DNA from: Verrucomicrobiales bacterium
GTDB lineage: Bacteria; Verrucomicrobiota; Verrucomicrobiia; Limisphaerales; SXQI01
Length of the DNA: 13,383 bases
Assembly: GCA_028293365.1 (NCBI GenBank)
Contig: JAQGOX010000385.1
Span: forward strand, 1 to 13,383
Reading direction: 5' to 3'
This document shows, piece after piece, positions 8,601 to 13,383 of the stretch. How positions within the stretch are numbered: position 1 is the stretch's first letter; the number at the start of each line of letters is the position of its first letter. A program made the position numbers and the translations under genes. The notes below the pieces were generated by a model. That model saw nothing but the letters and a program-made list of their open reading frames with translations. It made no database searches and was not told where the DNA came from.

Positions 8601-10748
8601 CAGTTAGGCTCGTCGTCTGCGCAATCTTTGAGCGCCGCCTTTGATGGAACGAAAAACTACGCCGTTCTGAATGATCATTTGCAACAAAATGGAAGTTCGG
8701 TCCTGGGGCGAACTGTGGCTGCATTCAGCCCTCCACTGGCTGGCTTGGATCGTTTGACCGGAGGGGATTGGAAATCAGCTTACGGAAGTGATGGCAATTA
8801 TATTGCGGGCTTAAATCCTATAATGCCTGCCTACGCAACAGTTCAATTCACCGGCCCAGCCAACTGGATCTGGCAGAGCTCCACGACTGCACGGCCTGCT
8901 CTCCAAAAAGAAAATGCATCTGATCGAATCGCAGCCTGCTTTTATTCGGCAACCGATTTTTCCGTGCGCTTGCAGTTTACGGATAGTCCAGCCCATATGG
9001 TGGCCTTTTACGTTTTGGATTGGGACAATGCAGGCCGCTCTCAGACTGTTGAAATTGTTGATAACGCTACTGGAGCAGTGCTGAGTTCGCGGCGCGTTTC
9101 CGGCTTTGCGAACGGAGAGTATCTTGTTTACTCATTGCAGGGAGATGTTCAAGTGCGTTTTAGCCGGATGACGGGGCCAAACGCGGTTCTTTCTGGAATC
9201 TTTTTTGGAGGAGCATGGATTCCTCCTGCATCAGTTGCCACGCCAGAGATACTGCCAAATGGAGGTTCCTTCGCGAGTCCGGTGGAAGTTTCGATTCACA
9301 CGGCAACCGCGAGAAGTACTCTGCAATACACGCTGGATGGTTCGACACCTGGTCCTGAGGCTCAGGTCTATACAGGTCCATTCATCCTAAACCAGAACGC
9401 GACTCTTACCGCAGTGGCTCGTAGCGCGGGCAGGCTTGATAGCCCGCCGTCCTCCGCGACGTTTACATTTCAAAACAGACCCGGCGTCGCGAGCGCGACA
9501 TATGTGGGAAACGACACCGTTTCTGGCGGAAATTGGATCGGACCATACGGTGCGGAAGGTCGCTGGATTGTTCAGGATTCGGAAAATCTGCCTTCCTATA
9601 TTTCTGTTATCGAAAGCAACGGTGCCGAATGGGTTTGGGACGATAATCCGGTTAACGTCGAGGCGCTTCAGCGTGGTTCTGATCCGAACAAGCGAATTGC
9701 CGCGTGCATTTACGGTGAAACCTTTACGCTTGCCCTCAATTTTACAGATGCCGCACCGCACCGTGTTACTTGGTACAGTCTCGATTGGGACACCAGCGAA
9801 CGCAGCCAGATTGTTTATATCATCGATACAGCAACAGGCAACCAGCTCGCCACTCATGCTTCCATGGATTTTAGCGGTGGGGAGTATGTGACCTGGGATA
9901 TAGCCGGTTCGGTCACTTTGCGTTTGGTGCGCCAGGCCGGATATAACGCAGTCCTGTCCGGGCTTTTCTTTGATCCAGTTCCCGGTACCGCCACCGTGGC
10001 AACACCGGTAATTACCCCCAATGGCGGCGACTTTGATTCGCCCGTTCAAGTGACTCTTAATTCGGCAACCAGTGGATCGCAATTGTTCTACACGACCGAC
10101 GGATCTATTCCGACACGGGATTCCACACCATATAGCGGCGCGTTTACTCTGACCGAATCGGCCAGCCTCCGAGTCCGGGCGTTCAAGCCCGGTTTGAGTG
10201 ATAGCCCGAACGCTCAAGCGAAGTTTACCATAAACTCGCGGCCAGGCACCGATGTTGGAGCAGCCTTCATCGGGGAAGATCGGACGGCGCAAGGATCGTG
10301 GCCCGGACTGTATGGATCCACCGGTTTCATCGTGATCGGTGATTGGATTTCGTTACCTGGTGACCTGACTGTGTCAGTTCAGGGGAAGTCAGACCATACG
10401 TGGGCTTACGACGTGAGTGAGTCTCGTGCGTTGCAGAAATATTCGTCGCTGACCCGATTGGCGGCCTGCTGGTACGCCGCAGTGAGTTTCGAAGTGGACC
10501 TGAACTTCACCGATGTAAGTGACCACAAGATGGCCTTCTATTTTCTGGACTGGGATCAAGCCGGACGGCAGGAACAGGTGGAAATTTTTGATTCCGGCAC
10601 TGGAGGTCTTTTGGATAGGCGCAGCGTCACCGTTTTTGCCGATGGCACCTTTTTGAAGTGGAACATCCACGGTCGCGTGCTAGTGCGTATCACGCGGATT
10701 GCAGGACCAAATGCGACCCTCTCGGGAATTTTTATCGATGATCGTTGA
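5679..10748 (+). CDS. Giant exported multidomain protein: propeller-like repeats plus three copies of an unnamed C-terminal module
   Basis: The product is 1689 aa from ATG 5679. A longer frame from TTG 5628 would place 17 charged residues before the hydrophobic signal or anchor (MLKRLLLLSLGCFLLCLLFW), so the ATG is preferred, although GGGGA lies unusually close to it. Order of parts: signal (1-25); an unrecognised N-terminal domain (about 40-290) ending TYPLAIDPEIS, a boundary I recall from other large exported repeat proteins; about 14 degenerate repeats (309-1020) with the pattern 'PAVAxNGxxYLVVWxD ... IxGxRVxxxGxVLD'; module X1 (about 1021-1178); a chitobiase/beta-hexosaminidase C-terminal-like domain (1187-1266, LQYTLDGSTP); X2 (1270-1432); a second such domain (1441-1520, LFYTTDGSIP); and X3 (1525-1689), which ends the protein. 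No catalytic motif, PEP-CTERM or sortase signal is seen. It is probably a surface or secreted binding protein; ligand unknown. It appears monocistronic. Confidence 0.85.
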   Translation: MLKRLLLLSLGCFLLCLLFWEFFAGSKNSRPAPEQHLTDGSGSITLYKPKISSKSSRVSAQPAWAIPYSKEFWNQSGSMVFTSRLAGVARKTGDIDLNSVVDRVEHAFEIGTDGPTVKGKTYEASLDSQGVKFSAASPTNERNSAPPISIAISSVTIGTARLEIRKERDWSVMGNTAQALLSPDMRFVEHVQARGSGLQLAWIVSRPLETQGDLKMDLNIEGLTGAGASPDGLHFADSSGIPRMRVGRVSIVDSRGNAWPASTELSSLGVTISVAAQILAEATYPLAIDPEISAEFGIDQTNFKGTSGEMPAIANNGNEYLVVWSAFDSDGGSTIRGTRMTPDGIILDAEGLLIAKSFGSSLNYMPAVAASGDDFMTVWYQSKSGGIASIMGNRVNSQGGVFTSAAKKISNVSRIPFGLELTSNGAGYYLVWTDNNTMGASIDVEGNPGTAINFHSESFAPPAIAPSGSNYVVIYPDHTLLRFMCISGSGQVLSGSPFNTNQYIYNGRVGIASIDMENFVTWISKSNVYGALIAADGSFIKAPFIIADSSAAHRDVVAATDGSSYAVLFGNGPGTVYAARVRRDGTVVDLNGFLVASRTSGYRDFQIAAMKGSYLSVWDTSDYNLRARTFTAESLSSLNGDFLVSIAKPAGAQPVVAAGPNEFLVVWNTLAASGSWDIVGSRLSTSGEILDPTRLQIATTSADEISPAVASNGSDFMVGWVQLTDKQLHFGRVNAGGQVFDPGGVQGTTAPMRSTAASTLSIASLQGDYVAVWEDSYGNQSNQYSAPMAWSLPITAGGVAGAPRPLADANFSSSHPTIVAGNSSYLAVWQDWRNAGNLGPSGYLMGSDLYGARLNLGGEKMDASNILISSEEGNQSKPSAAFNGQNFLIAWEDERSADRWPDIYGAILPEGNAGREETRPLVIRDGFRPQTAPVLSSNGDGFLLNWIDGWGNDPANLAAGMLLNGSGLSASEVFQLGSSSAQSLSAAFDGTKNYAVLNDHLQQNGSSVLGRTVAAFSPPLAGLDRLTGGDWKSAYGSDGNYIAGLNPIMPAYATVQFTGPANWIWQSSTTARPALQKENASDRIAACFYSATDFSVRLQFTDSPAHMVAFYVLDWDNAGRSQTVEIVDNATGAVLSSRRVSGFANGEYLVYSLQGDVQVRFSRMTGPNAVLSGIFFGGAWIPPASVATPEILPNGGSFASPVEVSIHTATARSTLQYTLDGSTPGPEAQVYTGPFILNQNATLTAVARSAGRLDSPPSSATFTFQNRPGVASATYVGNDTVSGGNWIGPYGAEGRWIVQDSENLPSYISVIESNGAEWVWDDNPVNVEALQRGSDPNKRIAACIYGETFTLALNFTDAAPHRVTWYSLDWDTSERSQIVYIIDTATGNQLATHASMDFSGGEYVTWDIAGSVTLRLVRQAGYNAVLSGLFFDPVPGTATVATPVITPNGGDFDSPVQVTLNSATSGSQLFYTTDGSIPTRDSTPYSGAFTLTESASLRVRAFKPGLSDSPNAQAKFTINSRPGTDVGAAFIGEDRTAQGSWPGLYGSTGFIVIGDWISLPGDLTVSVQGKSDHTWAYDVSESRALQKYSSLTRLAACWYAAVSFEVDLNFTDVSDHKMAFYFLDWDQAGRQEQVEIFDSGTGGLLDRRSVTVFADGTFLKWNIHGRVLVRITRIAGPNATLSGIFIDDR
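6603..8738 (+). repeat. About 14 degenerate propeller-like protein repeats inside the giant gene
   Basis: Each unit is about 45-60 residues and carries the pattern 'P-A-V/I-A-x-N/S-G-x-x-Y/F-L-V-V-W', then a polar turn, 'I-x-G-x-R-V/L', 'G-x-V/I-L-D' and an isoleucine-rich strand. Clear units begin near residues 309, 365, 554, 653, 706, 760, 815, 877 and 932; weaker ones begin near 417, 461, 508, 605 and 985. The pattern of short strands with a conserved VVW suggests beta-propeller blades. Repeats have diverged strongly in DNA, so they are old rather than a recent expansion. Confidence 0.6.
8739..9212 (+). repeat. Module X, copy 1 (protein repeat in giant gene)
   Basis: First of three copies of a roughly 160-residue module (residues 1021-1178). 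Landmarks shared by all copies are GxW..xYG near the start, W.W in the middle, R(I/L)AAC(F/I/W)Y, a hydrophobic strand ending F-T-D, H....(Y)..LDWD...R.Q.V.I.D..TG, F..G.(Y/F)..W/Y, then R..R..G.NA.LSG(I/L)F. In this copy these read RIAACFYSA, LQFTD, YVLDWDNAGRSQTVEI and GPNAVLSGIFF. I cannot name a Pfam family for it. Confidence 0.75.
9237..9476 (+). other. Chitobiase/beta-hexosaminidase C-terminal-like domain 1 (within giant gene)
   Basis: Residues 1187-1266 read ATPEILPNGGSFASPVEVSI, then LQYTLDGSTPGPEAQVYTGP, then strands ending in ATFTF. This is the recognisable CHB_HEX_C-type / Fn3-associated beta-sandwich, in which YTLDGSTP is the signature. Such domains are common accessory modules between others in large secreted proteins and carry no catalytic residues. 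Confidence 0.8.
9486..9974 (+). repeat. Module X, copy 2 (protein repeat in giant gene)
   Basis: Residues 1270-1432. Landmarks are GGNWIGPYG, LPSYISV, WVWDD, KRIAACIYG, LALNFTD, YSLDWDTSERSQIVYIID, FSGGEYVTWDIAG and GYNAVLSGLFF. The RIAAC, FTD, LDWD and NAxLSG positions match copies 1 and 3, which supports a single domain family. Confidence 0.75.
9999..10238 (+). other. Chitobiase/beta-hexosaminidase C-terminal-like domain 2 (within giant gene)
   Basis: Residues 1441-1520 begin ATPVITPNGGDFDSPVQVTL and continue with LFYTTDGSIPTRDSTPYSG. This parallels the domain between module copies 1 and 2, so the C-terminal third is an alternating X - CHB - X - CHB - X array. Confidence 0.8.
10251..10745 (+). 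repeat. Module X, copy 3 (C-terminus of giant protein)
   Basis: Residues 1525-1689. Landmarks are GSWPGLYG, WAYDVSESRALQK, RLAACWYA, VDLNFTD, YFLDWDQAGRQEQVEIFD, FADGTFLKWNIHGRVLVRIT and GPNATLSGIFIDDR, directly before the stop. The protein therefore ends exactly at the module boundary, with no added sorting signal. Confidence 0.75.
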
Positions 10749-10835
10749 TAGATCATGCGACGAACTTAGGCGATCGAAGCGAAGCTATCCGGCAGTCCAG
10801 CAATTGGTTCCCACTTGCATTAAGGGATTGACCTT

Positions 10836-10859
10836 TGACTACCGCTGTCAACGGCGGTC
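10836..10859 (+). repeat. Imperfect palindrome related to the 2312-2333 hairpin
   Basis: TGACTACCGC (10836-10845) repeats the ten bases at 2311-2320, and here too the second half is a GCGG...TC arm, though imperfect (GGCGGTC, lacking the TAG of the perfect copy). This may be a decayed member of a small palindromic repeat family. Two copies alone are weak evidence. Confidence 0.3.
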
Positions 10860-10869
10860 CGAGAAATTC

Positions 10870-10898
10870 GGCCAGCCGGTCAGCCCGACAGGCTGGCC
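10870..10898 (+). terminator. Hairpin downstream of giant gene
   Basis: GGCCAGCC (10870-10877) and GGCTGGCC (10891-10898) form a perfect 8-bp GC-rich stem with a 13-base loop, 121 bases after the giant gene's stop. No U-run follows, so this is only a candidate terminator or a stabilising hairpin for the giant gene transcript. Confidence 0.35.
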
Positions 10899-10904
10899 AT
10901 TGGG

Positions 10905-11065
10905 AAATTTGGGTGCCGCGGCATTCAAACGTGCCGACAATGGCGGTTACATAACGTATGCAGATATCAATAAGTGAATGCTTTCTGTATTCGTGGTCGC
11001 GTGCGCATTACGCGATTGGGCTAAACACAACCCTATGGGGGATCTTTGTCAACGATCGCCAGTGA
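10905..11065 (+). pseudogene. Frameshifted remnant of a module-X C-terminus
   Basis: Downstream of the giant gene, short frames resemble its C-terminal module. In one frame 10992-11021 reads RGRVRITRLG, matching HGRVLVRITRIAG of copy 3. After a one-base shift, 11021-11065 reads LNTTLWGIFVNDRQ and a stop, matching PNATLSGIFIDDR and its stop. A third frame just upstream (10905-10977) reads LGAAAFKRADNGGYITYADI, resembling either the start of the module (VGAAFIGEDRT) or its FADGTFLKWNI strand. At least two frameshifts separate these pieces and most of the middle of the module is missing. The best explanation is the decayed 3' end of a paralogous gene or of a duplicated module. The remnant's stop directly abuts the fabF stop on the other strand. 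Confidence 0.6.
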
Positions 11066-12325
11066 TCATCCGAGGAACTTGCGAGCGATCAGGCTGGCGT
11101 TATGTCCGCCGAAACCGAAGGAGTTGTTTACAACTGCGTTGACAGTGAGTTCGCGGGCGGTATTGGGCACGTAGTCCAGATCACATTCGGGATCAGGATT
11201 TTCGTAGTTGATCGTCGGAGGAACTAGATCGCTCTGAATTGCTTTGGCACAAATCGCCATTTCAACCGCGCCTGCTGCGCCGAGCATATGGCCAGTCGCT
11301 CCCTTGGTCGAACTGACCGGAAGTTTGTAGGCATAGTCGCCGAAGACGGTTTTAATCGCCTGGGTTTCGCAAAGATCACCGGTTGGCGTTGAGGTGCCGT
11401 GGGCGTTAATATAGGAAATATCTTCTGGATTCAAGCGGGCGGAACGTAGAGCCATGCGCATGCAACGAGCGGCGCCTTCACCCTGGGGAGCTGGGGCGGT
11501 CATGTGGTTGGCATCCGCCGTATTTCCATAGCCGATTAATTCGCAGTAAATTCGAGCGCCTCGCGCTTTGGCATGTTCCAGGTCCTCCAGGACCAGGACG
11601 CCAGCCCCCTCGCCCATGAGGAATCCATCCCGTTCTTTATCAAAAGGACGTGACGCGCGTTTCGGCTCTGCATTGCGCGTGCTCATCGCGCGCATGGCGC
11701 AGAATCCTCCGATGCCCAGTTCCACAATCGTCGCTTCGGTGCCGCCCGCAAACATGACGGCGGCGTCACCCATTTTGATAGTACGCCAGGCTTCGCCGAT
11801 GGCGTGAGTGGCTGTGGCGCAGGCCGAACAAGTCGCTACGTTTGGCCCGCGGAGCTTGTAATACATCGAGAATATGCCCGAAGCCATGTTCAGAATGAGC
11901 ATCGGAATCATGAAGGGCGAGACGCGGCCCGGACCTTTTGCGAGCAGGATTTTATGCTGTTCGCCGGTCGTCTGCAAACCTCCGATCCCTGAGCCAATGA
12001 AGACACCGATTTCGTCCCGGTTCGCGATATTCAAATCGAGGCCGGAATCAACCAATGCCTGGTGGCCGGCGACAACCCCGAATTGCGTGAACCGATCGGT
12101 TCGACGTATCTCTTTGGGCGAAGGAAAAGACGCGGTCGGATCGAAGTTTTTGACTTCGGCGGCGATCTGACAATCGTACATGGACGCATCGAAATGCGTA
12201 ATCCGATCAACGCCACATTGGCCGGCAAGGAGGTTTTTCCAGAGAGTTTCGGTGTCATTCCCAAGCGGAGATACGACTCCCAGCCCAGTGATGACGACCC
12301 GGCGGTCTGTTGAGTTGATGGCCAT
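11066..12325 (-). CDS. fabF: 3-oxoacyl-[acyl-carrier-protein] synthase II
   Basis: FabF (KASII) condenses malonyl-ACP with a growing acyl-ACP in cytoplasmic type II fatty acid elongation. ATG 12325 gives 419 aa, normal for the family. An in-frame TTG at 12355 lies inside the intercistronic hairpin and would add ten unconserved residues. The thiolase fold begins RRVVITGLGVVSPLGND. The catalytic Cys is C169 in CSACATATHAIG, the two His are H309 (NAHGTSTPTGD) and H346 (KGATGHMLGAAGAVE), with K341. The C-terminal NSFGFGGHNASLIAR is intact. It lies 60 bases downstream of acpP on the same strand, the common acpP-fabF order. No clear Shine-Dalgarno precedes the ATG; a stem-loop ends 10 bases upstream. 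Confidence 0.96.
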   Translation of the reverse strand: MAINSTDRRVVITGLGVVSPLGNDTETLWKNLLAGQCGVDRITHFDASMYDCQIAAEVKNFDPTASFPSPKEIRRTDRFTQFGVVAGHQALVDSGLDLNIANRDEIGVFIGSGIGGLQTTGEQHKILLAKGPGRVSPFMIPMLILNMASGIFSMYYKLRGPNVATCSACATATHAIGEAWRTIKMGDAAVMFAGGTEATIVELGIGGFCAMRAMSTRNAEPKRASRPFDKERDGFLMGEGAGVLVLEDLEHAKARGARIYCELIGYGNTADANHMTAPAPQGEGAARCMRMALRSARLNPEDISYINAHGTSTPTGDLCETQAIKTVFGDYAYKLPVSSTKGATGHMLGAAGAVEMAICAKAIQSDLVPPTINYENPDPECDLDYVPNTARELTVNAVVNNSFGFGGHNASLIARKFLG

Positions 12326-12335
12326 AAAATCAAAA

Positions 12336-12367
12336 GGGCAGCGGTCGCTTTTCAAACGTCGCTGCCC
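12336..12367 (-). promoter_or_regulatory. Intercistronic stem-loop between acpP and fabF
   Basis: GGGCAGCG (12336-12343) and CGCTGCCC (12360-12367) form a perfect 8-bp stem with a 16-base loop in the acpP-fabF RNA. On the minus strand it is followed by UUUUGAUUUU and then the fabF ATG, so it has the form of a weak intrinsic terminator. It could lower fabF relative to acpP, or protect the acpP 3' end. Confidence 0.55.
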
Positions 12368-12385
12368 GGGAAAAAGGAACGGAAC

Positions 12386-12634
12386 TTACTTCTGCTGGCT
12401 TTCTTCGATGTATTTGATGACATCGCCGACGCTTTGCAGCTTTTCAGCTTCCTCGTCCGGAATTTCCTGTCCAAATTCTTCTTCCAGGGCCATCACCAAC
12501 TCGACGGTATCGAGCGAGTCAGCCCCCAAATCTTCGATGAACTTGGCGTCGGGAGTCACTTGATCCGCGTTCACGCCCAGTTGCTCGACGATAATATCTT
12601 TTACTTTTTGCTCGATCGTTTTTTCAGCAGCCAT
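12386..12634 (-). CDS. acpP: Acyl carrier protein
   Basis: This is an 82-aa acidic four-helix protein that carries fatty acyl intermediates on 4'-phosphopantetheine. The attachment site is S40 in LGADSLDTVELVMALEEEFG, with the family-typical DSL motif. The N-terminus (TIEQKVKDIIVEQLGV) and end (VGDVIKYIEE) are also typical, and the length is normal. ATG 12634 has TGGAG 6 bases upstream. It lies between fabG and fabF on the same strand, and is probably transcribed both from fabG and from its own promoter in the 167-base gap. Confidence 0.97.
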   Translation of the reverse strand: MAAEKTIEQKVKDIIVEQLGVNADQVTPDAKFIEDLGADSLDTVELVMALEEEFGQEIPDEEAEKLQSVGDVIKYIEESQQK

Positions 12635-12663
12635 GGGTATCTCCAGTAATAGTTTCGCTGTGT

Positions 12664-12722
12664 GTGTCTAAGCGACGCTCCAGAAAGCGTCAAGTCCTGA
12701 TTCGTGAATTATTTTTTTATTC
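12664..12722 (-). promoter_or_regulatory. Candidate acpP promoter with A/T-rich upstream tract and inverted repeat
   Basis: On the minus strand TTGACG (12693-12688) is followed after 17 bases by TAGACA (12670-12665), a 5/6 and 3/6 match to the -35 and -10 consensus. An A/T-rich tract with seven A in a row (about 12722-12706) lies where an UP element would. A perfect inverted repeat GACGCT-6-AGCGTC (12674-12691) overlaps the -35 and spacer, a position suited to a repressor operator or a leader hairpin. The -10 is poor, so this is tentative. Confidence 0.35.
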
Positions 12723-12801
12723 AAATTTCTTTTGGTCGGAACAAAGACCGATTTTCTTTCAAAGCGTCCCTGGGAATGGAAAAATCGGATCGAAAAACCG
12801 G

Positions 12802-13383
12802 TTACATCACCATTCCGCCATCGACTGTAAGCACTTGTCCGGTGACGTATCGTGCGCCGGGACTTGCCAGGTAGAGTGCCGCGTTTGCGATGTCATCGGC
12901 CTTTCCAAAGAAGTTCAGCGGAATGCGTTTGAGCAATTCAGTTTTCATTTCTTCGGTGAGGACGGAGGTCATATCCGTCTCAATAAAGCCGGGTGCGATG
13001 GCGTTGGCGGTGACGCCGCGTGACGCGAATTCGCGCGCAATCGACTTGGTAAATCCGATCAGGCCGGCCTTGCTCGCCGCGTAGTTGCATTGCCCGGCGT
13101 TGCCTATCAAACCGATTACCGATGAGAGATTGATGATTCGTCCGGAGCGTTGTTTGAGGAATGTGCGAGTGAAGGCTTTCGTGAAAGAAAAGGCGCCTTT
13201 TAAATTCGTATTGAGCACCGCATCCCAATCCTCCTCGGACATGCGCATGAGCAAGCCGTCCCTGGTGATCCCGGCGTTATTTACGAGTATATCGATTTTC
13301 CCGGCTTCTTCGAGAATTTCGACTCCCGCAGAGGCAACTGCGGTGGAATCAGCGACGTCCACTGATTTTGCCCAGGCACGCCG
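12802..13383 (-). CDS. fabG: 3-oxoacyl-[acyl-carrier-protein] reductase, partial (N-terminus outside window)
   Basis: FabG is the NADPH-dependent short-chain dehydrogenase that reduces 3-oxoacyl-ACP in fatty acid elongation. The frame stays open to the right edge, and a GTG at 13362 is internal: VDVADSTAVA is the usual strand before NNAG in this family. The Rossmann nucleotide motif (TGxxxGIG) lies outside the window. Visible are DILVNNAGITRDGLLMRMSE, IINLSSVIG with the catalytic Ser, YAASKAG with the catalytic Tyr and Lys, NAIAPGFIETDMT, and the C-terminal YVTGQVLTVDGGMVM. It is followed on the same strand by acpP and fabF, which favours FabG over other short-chain dehydrogenases. Confidence 0.93.
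   Translation of the reverse strand, partial: RRAWAKSVDVADSTAVASAGVEILEEAGKIDILVNNAGITRDGLLMRMSEEDWDAVLNTNLKGAFSFTKAFTRTFLKQRSGRIINLSSVIGLIGNAGQCNYAASKAGLIGFTKSIAREFASRGVTANAIAPGFIETDMTSVLTEEMKTELLKRIPLNFFGKADDIANAALYLASPGARYVTGQVLTVDGGMVM

Noticed and set aside
9387..10292. 301-codon open frame on the minus strand inside the giant gene
   Set aside because: It is antisense to well-defined module and CHB-type repeats, is rich in Arg/Cys/Gly in the way shadow frames are, and has no family resemblance.
10699..10977. 92-codon plus-strand frame overlapping the end of the giant gene
   Set aside because: It starts out of frame inside module X3 with no ribosome site; only its last part has possible resemblance, and that is better explained as part of the frameshifted module remnant.
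1..13383. CRISPR, insertion sequence, prophage, tRNA or defence system
   Set aside because: Reading both strands gave no regularly spaced direct repeats, transposase or phage genes, tRNA-like folds with anticodon arms, or defence-type domains.

Overview
The window looks like chromosomal DNA of a Verrucomicrobiota bacterium, perhaps Pedosphaera-like. This is an inference from gene content. An ice-binding-type protein ends in a C-terminal module of the 'LTDWTLL ... RFYRAF' kind, which I recall from many exported verrucomicrobial proteins. There is also a Tat-exported hydroxypyruvate-isomerase-like protein and a very large exported repeat protein. No mobile element, tRNA, rRNA or CRISPR array was seen.

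Layout from left to right: (1) an exported TPR protein on the minus strand runs off the left edge (1-1117). (2) Divergent from it is a Tat-signal sugar isomerase/epimerase (1349-2290, plus). (3) Convergent to that is a minus-strand pair: a secreted FecR-domain protein (4146-3418), then a DUF3494 ice-binding-like protein (3352-2366). A perfect hairpin lies between the convergent ends. (4) A 305-bp intergenic stretch with several potential hairpins separates this pair from ruvB (minus, 5471-4452). (5) Divergent from ruvB is one giant gene (5679-10748, plus, 1689 aa). It encodes an exported protein with an N-terminal domain, about 14 propeller-like repeats, then three copies of an unnamed ~160-residue module separated by two chitobiase/hexosaminidase-C-type domains. 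(6) A 317-bp stretch after it holds a frameshifted remnant of the same module. (7) The right end is a minus-strand fatty-acid synthesis cluster, fabG (truncated by the edge) - acpP - fabF.

The housekeeping parts are DNA branch migration (ruvB) and type II fatty acid elongation (fabG, acpP, fabF). The rest is mostly cell-envelope or secreted proteins of unknown role. I see no defence system or biosynthetic cluster. The most unusual content is the modular giant protein with the decayed module copy just behind it, followed by RNA-structure signals: the acpP-fabF intercistronic hairpin, the hairpin around the ruvB stop, and the structured region between ruvB and fecR.
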